Under the pieces are notes generated by a model. That model saw only the letters and a list, made by a program, of their open reading frames with translations. It had not been told where the DNA came from and did not search any database. From positions 496,001 to 560,000 of the forward strand of contig NZ_STGT01000002.1 of assembly GCF_004912145.1 (NCBI RefSeq): a DNA stretch of 64,000 nucleotides, given 5' to 3'. This stretch comes from Peteryoungia rhizophila (GTDB taxonomy: Bacteria; Pseudomonadota; Alphaproteobacteria; Rhizobiales; Rhizobiaceae). How positions within the stretch are numbered: position 1 is the first letter of the stretch; each line of letters starts with the position of its first letter. Shown one piece after another: positions 18,561 to 26,666 of this stretch. A program made the position numbers and the translations under genes.

Positions 18561-18630
18561 TTGTTGGCCGGCTGGCCCCTGTTTGCTTCTGGCGCCCGGG
18601 CGCCACGCGTAGAAAAGAGTTGGAAGGCCG

Positions 18631-19011
18631 ATGGCGCAGGTCACAGTCACGATCGACGGAAAAGCCTATCGCATGGCTTGCGAGGAGGGGCAGGAATCCC
18701 ATCTGACCGAGCTCGCAAACCAGTTCGATCGCTACGTTGGTCATCTCAAGGGGCAGTTCGGCGAAATCGGGGATCTCAGGATCACCGTCATGGCCGGGAT
18801 CATGGTCATGGACGAAATGGCCGAGATCAACCGACGCTTAGCGGCGGCGGAGGCAGAACTCGCAGGTTTCCGCGAGGGACGCGACAGCGTGCTGTCCGGC
18901 GTGCATAGCCGGGAAGAAGCGGTGGTGCATGCGATCGCGGACCTTGCCGAGCGGCTGAATGGAATTACCCGCAAGCTAACCCAGCGACCTGCACCCCAGC
19001 CGCAGGCCTGA
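18631..19011 (+). CDS. zapA: Cell division protein ZapA
   Basis: A 126-residue FtsZ-ring-associated protein. The N-terminal MAQVTVTIDGKAYRMACEEG strand-hairpin and HLTELANQFDRYV helix are typical of ZapA; the C-terminal half is a coiled coil (AEINRRLAAAEAELAGFREG) expected to form the antiparallel tetramer that bundles FtsZ filaments. Alphaproteobacterial versions are longer than the E. coli protein, as here. It follows DUF4164 and precedes the 6S RNA candidate, the conserved zapA-ssrS arrangement. Confidence 0.93.
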   Translation: MAQVTVTIDGKAYRMACEEGQESHLTELANQFDRYVGHLKGQFGEIGDLRITVMAGIMVMDEMAEINRRLAAAEAELAGFREGRDSVLSGVHSREEAVVHAIADLAERLNGITRKLTQRPAPQPQA

Positions 19012-19051
19012 GGACTATTTGCCAAGCCCACTGGCGGAGCAGGCACGAAGA

Positions 19052-19205
19052 GCCTATATCTGATTTGCGATCTGCGCCTCACGACAGGAACCACAATCCC
19101 TGGGGCCATACTCGATCCAAAGGGAGCTGTCCCTGGCCGGGCCCGTGGGCTCGGACATATGGCGCCCACCTACGTTTGTAGGCACCCAGGATCGTAAAAA
19201 TCCAC
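19052..19205 (+). ncRNA. ssrS: 6S RNA (candidate)
   Basis: Placed by synteny: in many proteobacteria ssrS lies just after zapA and before ygfA, and ygfA is present at 22784. The sequence fits a long irregular hairpin: closing arms GATTTGCGATC (19062-19072) and GATCGTAAAAATC (19190-19202), an inner pairing of GGGGCCAT with ATGGCGCCC, and a central unpaired region. The segment GGCGCCCACCTACGTTTGTA resembles the 3' arm of rhizobial 6S RNAs as I recall them. 6S RNA mimics an open promoter and sequesters sigma-70 polymerase. Ends are approximate, about ten bases either way. Confidence 0.6.
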
Positions 19206-19222
19206 CGGTTGCCGTGGATCGC

Positions 19223-19253
19223 ACTTAATTCCCCTCCACACAGGAAATTAAGT
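19223..19253. repeat. AT-rich inverted repeat beside the RelA/SpoT insertion
   Basis: ACTTAATT and AATTAAGT separated by 15 bases, just after the 6S candidate. The sequence from about 19205 to 19340 is conspicuously AT-rich and holds nothing else I can name. It may mark the left border of inserted DNA. Confidence 0.45.
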
Positions 19254-19340
19254 TGTATGATCATTTGACTGCAAGCCGATCACTATAAATTGGTAAGTTT
19301 CATTTTAAGTCGCGATTTTTTGTTTATTGTTTTTTTGTTT

Positions 19341-20396
19341 TTAGTTCAAATTGCTTAGTAGCGCCACGAAGTCCACTGGATCGTTGAAGTAGTTTCTGTA
19401 GGCGCTTCGCAATTGCTTTGGTTCTCCGGTGACGTAAACGGCGTTAATGCTTTTTGTGCTTTCTTCAAGTTCGTTTGCTCTTGTTATTGCATCTTGGGCG
19501 TTGCGGAATACCTGGACGTCCAGAGAGTAATCTCCATCATCGTTAATGCGAATATTCAGGACGTTGTGCTTTCCAAGTATGTCGTAACTCTCAAACTGAC
19601 GCATCGCGCTTAATCTTTGCAGGATTCCGAGTTCATTTTCCATTGCGCTGAACCGAAGGTTGAGCTCCTCGTCGCTAACGTCCTCAAAGGCCCTGGATAA
19701 ATTTTCATAGTGTCGAGCGATGATCTCACTCGCCATTGCGAAGAAGAGGCCGCGCTCATCATCGCCATATCCAAATTTTGTTCTCTGTCGGTCCACGATG
19801 TCCGAGATTTCAAGAGCAGTCGCCCAGGCGTGTTGCGCTCTCGTTCTATATTGAACCTCTACCATTAGTCCCTGCCATGGCTCGGAGGTTTCGTCACCTT
19901 TTCGGTGTGGGCGCGGAAAGTGTAGAACGACGTCATGAATGCCACGGTAGCCACTTATCTTCGGGTGCTCTATATAATTGTATTTATTTCTGTCTTCGTG
20001 CTTGAGTTTGTGCTTGACGTTATCTAAGACTTTGCTAGACAATAGAAAGTCTCTAAAAACATTTAGTTGTTCGATGTCATTAAATATTAGTCGGCATCCA
20101 GCGAAATCTTGCATCGTGGTCACGTCGCGGATCAGTGGTGTTCCATCAGGCTTTTTTCGTTTCAATTTATCTAAGACAGTATTTCGTCGTTTCAGGCGCT
20201 GAGCAAATTCTGCCTCAATCCCTGAAGTCTCGATTTTGCGCCGCAGCCATACTTTAAATGTGTTGATCACGTAACTATGAGAGGCTCTCCATTGGTCCAC
20301 CAGTGCATAATCTGAGGGCTGAGCCGTGCCCTCCGCTATGGCCTTACCGGCTTGCCTCACTTGTGATTTGGATTGGGGTGGGGTGATAAATGCCAT
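19341..20396 (-). CDS. RelA/SpoT synthetase-domain protein (accessory)
   Basis: A 351-residue protein with one (p)ppGpp-synthetase-type domain at about residues 45-215: MQDFAGCRLIF (95-105), the GYRGIHD motif (149-155) and VEVQYRTRAQHAWA (179-192) hold the residues expected for ATP/GTP binding. There is no HD hydrolase domain and no TGS or ACT region, so it is not the housekeeping Rel. The C-terminal third (about 220-351) is unrecognised. The gene is AT-rich with less biased codon use than its neighbours and lies alone between the 6S locus and a chemoreceptor, pointing to transfer. It could be an alarmone synthetase, or a toxSAS/CapRel-like toxin that pyrophosphorylates tRNA or ATP; sequence alone does not decide. 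Confidence 0.8.
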   Translation of the reverse strand: MAFITPPQSKSQVRQAGKAIAEGTAQPSDYALVDQWRASHSYVINTFKVWLRRKIETSGIEAEFAQRLKRRNTVLDKLKRKKPDGTPLIRDVTTMQDFAGCRLIFNDIEQLNVFRDFLLSSKVLDNVKHKLKHEDRNKYNYIEHPKISGYRGIHDVVLHFPRPHRKGDETSEPWQGLMVEVQYRTRAQHAWATALEISDIVDRQRTKFGYGDDERGLFFAMASEIIARHYENLSRAFEDVSDEELNLRFSAMENELGILQRLSAMRQFESYDILGKHNVLNIRINDDGDYSLDVQVFRNAQDAITRANELEESTKSINAVYVTGEPKQLRSAYRNYFNDPVDFVALLSNLN

Positions 20397-20556
20397 AATG
20401 CGAGGCTCATTCTTTATAGTGACTGTGAGAGTCTAAAATGAATTTTGGTTAGTGTGCGATGAATAGCGGAGCGGGTCCAGAGCTTTGACAGTTTGCTTCT
20501 GATGAGGCCGTGCCTGTCCAAATCTAATTTGTGGCTGTTTAAAAACCTGACGCAGG

Positions 20557-20590
20557 AAAGCCGCCGCGATCGCTCGCGACGGCTTTTCTT
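20557..20590. terminator. Terminator after the chemoreceptor gene
   Basis: Twelve-base stem AAGCCGCCGCGA / TCGCGACGGCTT with one mismatch and a four-base loop. A T-rich run follows on the plus strand; on the minus strand only a short one follows the chemoreceptor stop at 20609. Confidence 0.65.
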
Positions 20591-20608
20591 TGTTTCCGAG
20601 ATCTGGGA

Positions 20609-22621
20609 TCAGAATTCTTCCCAGTTGTCCTGTGCTGTCGCGGCTGCCGTGTTGCCGCCGCCAAAGGCCTTGGCCAGGTTGCCGACCATCTTGCGCGCCG
20701 GTGAGGCGACCGGGCGGGCCTGGACGGGCGCAGCGGCCGGACGAGGTGCCGCGGCACGCGGGGCAGGGGCAGACGGCTGGTGAGCCGGAGCGTGGTTCGT
20801 GCCACCGGCAATCCGGAACTGCGCGACGAAGCCGCCGAGATTGCGGGCGCTGTCGGCCAGACGATGCGTGACTGCAGTTGCTTCTTCCACCATGGCGGCG
20901 TTCTTTTGGGTGAACTGGTCCATGTGGTTGACCGAGCCGTTGATCTCGTTGAGCGCGACCGACTGTTCACGGGCAGCGGAGGCGATCGCCGTGATGTGGT
21001 CGTTGATGACGGCCACCTGGTTGGAGATCTCGCCGAGGGCGGTGCCAGTCTGCTGGACCAGCGATACGCCGCCAGCGACGGCTTCGCCCGACTTGTGGAT
21101 CAGCGCCTTGATGTCCTTCGCGGCGTTGGCTGAACGCTGGGCGAGTTCGCGAACTTCCTGGGCGACGACGGCAAAACCCTTGCCGGCTTCGCCTGCGCGG
21201 GCCGCCTCGACACCTGCGTTCAGTGCCAGGAGGTTGGTCTGGAAGGCGATTTCGTCGATCACGTTGATGATCTTGGAGATTTCGCTGGAGGCCTGCTCGA
21301 TGCGGCTCATCGCCTCGATCGCGTCAGACACGACCTTGCTGGAAGTTTCGGTGCTCTGGCGGGCCTTGGTTGCCATGGTGGCGGCTTCGTCTGCCTTGGC
21401 CGAAGAGCCGCGAACCGTGGAGGTGATCTCTTCCAGGGCAGCAGAGGTTTCTTCGAGCGAGGCAGCCTGCTGTTCCGTGCGCTTCGACAGGTCGTCGTTT
21501 GCAGAGCGCATCTCGGCGGAGCTCGCCTCGATGCCGGAGGTTTCGCCGCGGATTTCGGAAAGCGTGCTGCTCAGTTTCTCGACAGAGGCGTTGAAGTCGA
21601 CACGCAGGCGGTCGAGGTTGCCGGAGAAGGTGCGGTCGATGCGGACCGTCAGGTCGCCGTCGCTCAACTTGTTGAGCCCGTCAGCGAGACAATCGACAGC
21701 GTCCTGCACGGCGCGTGCGTCTTCTGCCTTTGCGATTTCGCGTTCAGCGCGGTCCTTCTCACCCTGCGCCGCAGCTTCTGCAGCGCCGCGCTCGATCTCG
21801 ATCTTCTGGATGGCGCTTTCGCGGAAGACGTTGATGGCACGGGCAAGCGCGCCGATCTCGTTCTTCAGCTCCTGATCGGGAACAGACGTCTCGAGCTGGC
21901 CGGAGGCCAGGCGGTCGGCAACGGCGGTCAGGCGCGGAAGCGAACCGACGATGCGGCGAACGAGAAGGGCAATGAGCGTTGCGGCGATCAGGAGCACGAT
22001 CAGCGCCGTGGTGCCGATGGCATAGGTCATCTCGGTCGCGATGCTGTTGATGTCGGCCTTGCGAACGCCGGCATAGAGGATGCCGAGCACATCGCCGGCC
22101 GGCGAGAAGATCGGCTGGTAAATTGTGTAATACGGGGTCTCGAGGATCACGGCCTCGCCGCGATACACTTCACCCTTGATGGAGAAAGGATAGACGGCGC
22201 CGGTCTGGCCGAGTGCCGTGCCCACGGCGCGGTTACCGTCTGGCTTGATGATGTTGGTCGTGCGGCGCCAGAAGTCCTTGCTCTCGGCATCCCAGGCGAA
22301 GATCGTCGCGGTCTGACCGGTCATCCGGCCAATCGTGTCGATCATGCCGTGTTCGGTGAACTCTGTCGGGATGGCTTCCATCACGATGCGCTGGACATTG
22401 CCGTCCTGAGCCCAGGTGATCTGGGTGCCGGGCAGATCCCGTTCGATGATGGTGGCGGCGGTGCGAAGGCTCGCATCCTGGCCGGCGATGGCCTGTTCCT
22501 GGATGCGCGTCTGGATGCTGCCGGAGATGACCCACGCGACGGCGCCGAGTGACGCGACGAGGATCAAGACCGTCGTCGCGGTGATAGTTTTCGTGATGCC
22601 GAAGCGCGAAAAGAACTGCAT
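20609..22621 (-). CDS. Methyl-accepting chemotaxis protein with Cache sensor and NWEEF tether
   Basis: A 670-residue inner-membrane chemoreceptor. A membrane helix at about 12-34 and another near 200-222 bracket a periplasmic sensor resembling Cache_3-Cache_2 (MTGQTATIFAWD, YYTIYQPIFSPAGDVLGILYAG). A HAMP region follows, then a long cytoplasmic coiled coil with the hairpin tip VIDEIAFQTNLLALNAGVEA that contacts CheW/CheA. The C-terminus is an Ala/Pro-rich linker of about 60 residues ending exactly in NWEEF, a CheR/CheB-docking pentapeptide, so this is a high-abundance-type receptor that can recruit the adaptation enzymes. The ligand is unknown. It is monocistronic and sits where ygfA would normally follow 6S RNA. 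Confidence 0.93.
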   Translation of the reverse strand: MQFFSRFGITKTITATTVLILVASLGAVAWVISGSIQTRIQEQAIAGQDASLRTAATIIERDLPGTQITWAQDGNVQRIVMEAIPTEFTEHGMIDTIGRMTGQTATIFAWDAESKDFWRRTTNIIKPDGNRAVGTALGQTGAVYPFSIKGEVYRGEAVILETPYYTIYQPIFSPAGDVLGILYAGVRKADINSIATEMTYAIGTTALIVLLIAATLIALLVRRIVGSLPRLTAVADRLASGQLETSVPDQELKNEIGALARAINVFRESAIQKIEIERGAAEAAAQGEKDRAEREIAKAEDARAVQDAVDCLADGLNKLSDGDLTVRIDRTFSGNLDRLRVDFNASVEKLSSTLSEIRGETSGIEASSAEMRSANDDLSKRTEQQAASLEETSAALEEITSTVRGSSAKADEAATMATKARQSTETSSKVVSDAIEAMSRIEQASSEISKIINVIDEIAFQTNLLALNAGVEAARAGEAGKGFAVVAQEVRELAQRSANAAKDIKALIHKSGEAVAGGVSLVQQTGTALGEISNQVAVINDHITAIASAAREQSVALNEINGSVNHMDQFTQKNAAMVEEATAVTHRLADSARNLGGFVAQFRIAGGTNHAPAHQPSAPAPRAAAPRPAAAPVQARPVASPARKMVGNLAKAFGGGNTAAATAQDNWEEF

Positions 22622-22783
22622 GAAAAGATGCCCCTGGAACGTTGACTTGTACGATAGTCTAAGGGGATTGGGTTAAGCCTTGGTTTTCCAGAGGTATTGG
22701 AAACAAACTTGACGAAGTACAAATTCGTGTTTTTTCGTTGATGGCCTCCCCAAATTTGGCGGGTCTGGTCGTCGAAAGGCGTT

Positions 22784-23368
22784 TTGATGATTGTTAAGCG
22801 GGAATTGAAGGTGGATATCCGCAAGGCGCGACTGGCGGCTCGGGATGCCATTCCGCCGGACCTCAGGCTTGAGCACAGCCTCGCTATGGCAGAGTTTGCT
22901 GGGGACACACTGCCTCTCGAACCCGGCCTCGTTGTGTCCGGTTTTTTTCCGATCCGCTCGGAAGCCGACATCCGCCCGTTGATGGCGCGGCTCAAGGCAC
23001 GCGGTGCACGCCTCTGCCTGCCTGTCACATTGGACAAAGAGACCATCGTCTTTCGCGAATTGGTGCCGGGAGCCGAGCTCGTCGATACTGGCTTCGGCAC
23101 CCGCGGCCCGGGGCCAGAAGCCGTCGTTCTCGACCCGGATATGCTTCTCGTTCCGCTCTCGGCCTTCGATGCGTCCGGCCACCGCATCGGTTATGGAGCC
23201 GGCCATTATGACCGGGCCATCGCGCGCCTGAAGGAAAAAGGCCGGCATCCTCGATTGATCGGCATTGCATTCGACTGTCAGGAGGTGGCAGAAGTGCCCT
23301 TCGAGGCTCATGATGTCCAGCTGGACGCCGTGCTGACCGAAAGCGGCCTCAGGACATTCACGGATTGA
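22784..23368 (+). CDS. ygfA: 5-formyltetrahydrofolate cyclo-ligase
   Basis: A 194-residue enzyme converting 5-formyl-THF to 5,10-methenyl-THF with ATP. The N-terminal KVDIRKARLAARDAIP arginine/lysine-rich segment and the FFPIRSEADIRPLM strand are typical; the diagnostic RIGYGAGHYDRAI loop near residue 145 binds the folate/ATP. The downstream metallophosphoesterase starts ten bases after its stop, so they form an operon. Its classical neighbour, 6S RNA, is 3.6 kb upstream because of intervening genes. Confidence 0.93.
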   Translation: MMIVKRELKVDIRKARLAARDAIPPDLRLEHSLAMAEFAGDTLPLEPGLVVSGFFPIRSEADIRPLMARLKARGARLCLPVTLDKETIVFRELVPGAELVDTGFGTRGPGPEAVVLDPDMLLVPLSAFDASGHRIGYGAGHYDRAIARLKEKGRHPRLIGIAFDCQEVAEVPFEAHDVQLDAVLTESGLRTFTD

Positions 23369-23378
23369 TTGGACGAAA

Positions 23379-24203
23379 ATGCGACTTCTGTTTCTCGGAG
23401 ATATGGTAGGCAAGACCGGACGAACGGCTGTGTGGGAGCGGTTGCCGGGCCTCATCTCCGACTTGAAGCTCGATTTCGTCATCGTCAACGGCGAGAACGC
23501 CGCCGGCGGTTTCGGCATCACAGAAGACATCTATCTCGAGACGATCAATGCCGGCGCCGATGTGGTGACAACCGGAAACCATGTCTGGGATCAGAAGGAA
23601 GCCGTGAGCTTCTGCACCCGGCACGATCAGTTCCTGCGGCCGGCCAATTATCCCTCCGGCACACCGGGCAAGGGATCCGGCCTCTACTACGCCCGCAACG
23701 GCGCGCGGGTGCTGGTGGCCAACATCATGGGCCGCGTCTTCATGCATCCCGAACTCGACGACCCCTTCAAGTCGGCCGAGACGATCCTGGCTGCCTGTCC
23801 TCTTAAGGAGCAGGCCGATGTCATCGTGTTCGACTTCCATGCGGAGGCGACCAGCGAGAAGCAGTGCTTCGGCCATTTCGTCGATGGTCGTGCGAGCTTC
23901 GTGGTCGGCACGCATACGCATGTGCCGACCGCCGATCACCAGATCCTGAACGGCGGTACGGCCTATATGTCGGATGCCGGCATGTGCGGCGATTACGACT
24001 CCTCGCTCGGCATGGAGAAGGAAGAGCCGCTCAACCGCTTCATCTCGAAGATGCCGAAGGGGCGTTTCGAGGCGGCGAGCGGTCCGGCGACGATCTGCGG
24101 CGTCGGCGTTGAGATTTCAGACAGCACGGGCCTTGCCGAAAACATCGCGCCGCTCCGGATCGGACCTCGCCTCGCCGAAACTATCCCGCCGTTCTGGGCC
24201 TGA
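23379..24203 (+). CDS. YmdB-type metallophosphoesterase (TIGR00282 family)
   Basis: A 274-residue cytoplasmic dinuclear metal phosphodiesterase. All family metal-binding blocks are visible: FLGDMVGKTGR at the start, VNGENAAGGFG, TTGNHVWDQKE, FDFHAEATSEK and GTHTHVPTADHQIL, with the terminal DSTGLAENIAPLRIG region. Studied homologues hydrolyse 2',3'-cyclic nucleotides or cAMP and affect global expression and biofilm behaviour. It is the second gene of an operon with ygfA; length is usual for the family. Confidence 0.92.
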   Translation: MRLLFLGDMVGKTGRTAVWERLPGLISDLKLDFVIVNGENAAGGFGITEDIYLETINAGADVVTTGNHVWDQKEAVSFCTRHDQFLRPANYPSGTPGKGSGLYYARNGARVLVANIMGRVFMHPELDDPFKSAETILAACPLKEQADVIVFDFHAEATSEKQCFGHFVDGRASFVVGTHTHVPTADHQILNGGTAYMSDAGMCGDYDSSLGMEKEEPLNRFISKMPKGRFEAASGPATICGVGVEISDSTGLAENIAPLRIGPRLAETIPPFWA

Positions 24204-24310
24204 GCGCCCTCCGATAACGCCATTGTGACGCTGGCGGACGGGGAGGCCGCTTTACGCATTCCCGACGCTCCCGCATTCTGAGCCGTAGGGAAGACGGTGC
24301 AGGGAGCGGC

Positions 24311-25153
24311 ATGATGCTGAAACTGGTGTTGTCCATGATGGCGCTCGCGGCTGTGGCCGGAACTGCCGTTGCGCAAGAGGCCCCGCGCCCGCAGGTCAGC
24401 CAATGTCAGCTGATCGCCGAGAAGATCCCTAACGTCCAGTATGCGAATTACACGCCACCGGCATCGGGCGTTCCGGCGCTGACCCTTGCCCAGGTTCAGG
24501 AAGATGTCGTTATTACCTTCGTCGGGCATTCGACGTTCCAGATCGACACACCGGGCGGCATTTCCATTGCCACGGATTTCAACGGCTGGCTTCGCACATC
24601 ACGTACGCCTGATGTCGTGACGATGAACAAGGCGCATTCGAGCCACTACACGCTCAATCCGGATCCGGCGATCGGCGCCGTTTTGCAGGGCTGGAACGAG
24701 GCCGAGCCGGGGCAACCAATCCAGCACCGGCTGGTCGTCGGGGACGCCTATGTGCGCAATGTCTCGACCGACATTCGCAGCTGGGGCGGCGATATGGAGG
24801 CGAACGGCAACTCGATCTTCATCATCGAGGTCGCCGGTCTCTGCATCGGCCATCTCGGCCATCTGCATCATGAATTGACCGATACGCATTACGGCGAAAT
24901 CGGGCGGCTGGATATTCTGATGGTGCCGGTCGATGGCGGATTGACGCTGGGCGCGGACAGCATGAGCCGGATCGTCAAGCGCTTGAGATCCGCCGTCGTC
25001 CTGCCCATGCATCGCCGGGGGCCGCCGATCGAGACGTTTCTTTCGATGTTTGGCGGTGAGTTCGATACGCAGATTTCGGAGAACCGCGGCTTCACCGTGT
25101 CCATGCGGACATTGCCGAAGAAGCCGCTAATCCTCGTCTTGCAGGGGGTCTGA
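24311..25153 (+). CDS. Exported MBL-fold (UlaG-like) hydrolase with degenerate metal site
   Basis: A 280-residue protein beginning with a signal peptide (MMLKLVLSMMALAAVAGTAVA, cleavage expected after AVA-Q), so periplasmic. The body resembles UlaG/YcfU-like metallo-beta-lactamase folds: VGHSTFQI, a DFNGW turn, LCIGHLGHLHHEL, PVDGGLTLG and VVLPMHRRGPP. The canonical HxHxDH motif is replaced by AHSSHYT, so one or both metals may bind differently. It follows the phosphodiesterase gene by 107 bases and may be a separate unit. The substrate is unknown. Confidence 0.8.
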   Translation: MMLKLVLSMMALAAVAGTAVAQEAPRPQVSQCQLIAEKIPNVQYANYTPPASGVPALTLAQVQEDVVITFVGHSTFQIDTPGGISIATDFNGWLRTSRTPDVVTMNKAHSSHYTLNPDPAIGAVLQGWNEAEPGQPIQHRLVVGDAYVRNVSTDIRSWGGDMEANGNSIFIIEVAGLCIGHLGHLHHELTDTHYGEIGRLDILMVPVDGGLTLGADSMSRIVKRLRSAVVLPMHRRGPPIETFLSMFGGEFDTQISENRGFTVSMRTLPKKPLILVLQGV

Positions 25154-25164
25154 TCCGCTACGCC

Positions 25165-25668
25165 TCAGGCGAAGCGGACGTGGCGGTGGACGCCGACGTC
25201 AGGCATCTTTTCCGGGTTGAGGTTCGCCTTGGCGATTTCCCAGCCGAACTTGACCGTGCTGCCGGTCGAGGCCCAGATCTCGCCTTCGTCCAGAGAAAGG
25301 GCCAGCATGGTGAGAAGCGGATCGGATTTGCCACCCTCGTACCAGGCGGCCACGACCGAATTCCAGTATTCGTCGATTTTCGTCTGGTCCTTCACCACGG
25401 TTAGGTTGCCAGTCAGCGACGCATGATAGTCGTGGTCCTTGCCGATAATGCAGAACTGCGCGCGGCTGCCCGGGCGCAAGGCCTTGACGAGATCGGTGTC
25501 CGTTTTGGTGAAGAACCAGATGACGTGTGTCGAGCGGTCCGCCTGAGGCGCCATGGGGCGCATGGCCTGATCGGAGCCGACAAGACCGAGCATGCCAGCA
25601 TGTACGTTATCGATTTCTTCCCAGAGCTGTTCTACCGGATTTTCGCGTGCTTCGGTGAAGCTTGCCAT
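25165..25668 (-). CDS. Pyridoxamine 5'-phosphate oxidase-like (general stress) protein
   Basis: A 167-residue split-barrel protein related to general stress protein 26 and PNPOx-like flavin-binding proteins. Recognised from ENPVEQLWEEIDNVHAGML, IWFFTKTDTDLVKAL, the HASLTGNLTVVKD strand and WNSVVAAWYEGG. I chose the ATG at 25668, nine bases after AAGGGAG; the frame runs open to 25704. It converges on the MBL-fold gene and diverges from yebC. Family members bind FMN, F420 or heme; the cofactor here cannot be chosen. Confidence 0.87.
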   Translation of the reverse strand: MASFTEARENPVEQLWEEIDNVHAGMLGLVGSDQAMRPMAPQADRSTHVIWFFTKTDTDLVKALRPGSRAQFCIIGKDHDYHASLTGNLTVVKDQTKIDEYWNSVVAAWYEGGKSDPLLTMLALSLDEGEIWASTGSTVKFGWEIAKANLNPEKMPDVGVHRHVRFA

Positions 25669-25829
25669 GTCGTCTGTCTCCCTTACGGTTGTTCGGGGAG
25701 GCAACGAGTTCGCCGCTGACTTGTTCCTGTCGCAGCACGTCCATCGTGGCTGTTGCTTGGGCTTGAACAGGGCCGGTTTCGCCCTTATAAGGCGCCCATT
25801 CCCAACATTCAGACCTGATCAGGGGTGCC

Positions 25830-26576
25830 ATGGCTGGCCATTCACAGTTTAAAAACATCATGCACCGCAAGGGCAAGCAGGACGGCATCCGTTCCAAGAT
25901 GTTCTCCAAGCTCGCGCGCGAAATCACGGTTGCTGCAAAAGTCGGTCTGCCTGACCCGACGATGAATGCGGCACTTCGTCTCGCTGTGCAGAATGCCAAG
26001 GCACAGTCGATGCCGAAGGACAACATCGAGCGCGCCATCAAGAAGGCCTCGGGCGCCGATGCCGAGACCTATGACGCGATCCGCTACGAGGGCTACGGTC
26101 CGGGTGGCGTTGCTGTCATCGTCGAGACATTGACCGACAACCGCAACCGCACGGCATCCGTCGTCCGTTCGACCTTCTCCAAGGCTGGCGGCGCCCTGGG
26201 TGAAACCGGCTCGGTGTCCTTCTCCTTCGATCATGTCGGCGAGATCACCTACAAGGCTTCTGTCGGCGATGCCGACAAGGTCATGGAAGCGGCGATCGAA
26301 GCCGGTGCCGAGGACGTGGCTTCGGATGAAGACGGCCACACCATCTACTGCGCCTTCGAGGACATGAACGAAGTGTCCAAGGCGCTGGAAGCGGTGCTCG
26401 GCGAAGCCGAATCCGTGAAGGCGATCTGGAAGCCGCAGAACACGATCGAAGTTGACGAGGAAAAGGCGACCTCGCTGATGAAGCTGATCGACACGCTGGA
26501 AGACGATGACGACGTGCAGAACGTCTATTCGAACTTCGAAGTCTCCGACGAAGTCATGGCGAAGCTGTCCGCCTAA
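25830..26576 (+). CDS. yebC: YebC/PmpR family transcriptional/translation regulator
   Basis: A 248-residue protein with the classic start [18 protein letters not shown] and the [34 protein letters not shown] and [16 protein letters not shown] blocks of YebC. It is a broadly conserved protein described both as a DNA-binding regulator and as a factor relieving ribosome stalling at proline stretches. In many bacteria yebC is next to ruvC; here ruvC is about 18 kb away on the opposite strand. A good terminator follows. Confidence 0.96.
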   Translation: MAGHSQFKNIMHRKGKQDGIRSKMFSKLAREITVAAKVGLPDPTMNAALRLAVQNAKAQSMPKDNIERAIKKASGADAETYDAIRYEGYGPGGVAVIVETLTDNRNRTASVVRSTFSKAGGALGETGSVSFSFDHVGEITYKASVGDADKVMEAAIEAGAEDVASDEDGHTIYCAFEDMNEVSKALEAVLGEAESVKAIWKPQNTIEVDEEKATSLMKLIDTLEDDDDVQNVYSNFEVSDEVMAKLSA

Positions 26577-26600
26577 TTTCTTCAGAGAACGTGAATACTG

Positions 26601-26630
26601 AAGCCCGGTGTCTCAGGATGCCGGGCTTTT
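26601..26630 (+). terminator. yebC terminator
   Basis: AAGCCCGG / CCGGGCTT, eight base pairs with a 12-base loop and a TTTT tail on the plus strand. Confidence 0.85.
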
Positions 26631-26666
26631 GTTTGCAAGAATTCCACCGTCAAATTCCGCGGGTTT

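Noticed and set aside
19341..20396. RelA/SpoT-domain gene as the housekeeping stringent-response Rel
   Set aside because: It lacks the HD hydrolase, TGS and ACT domains and is about half the length of a full Rel protein.
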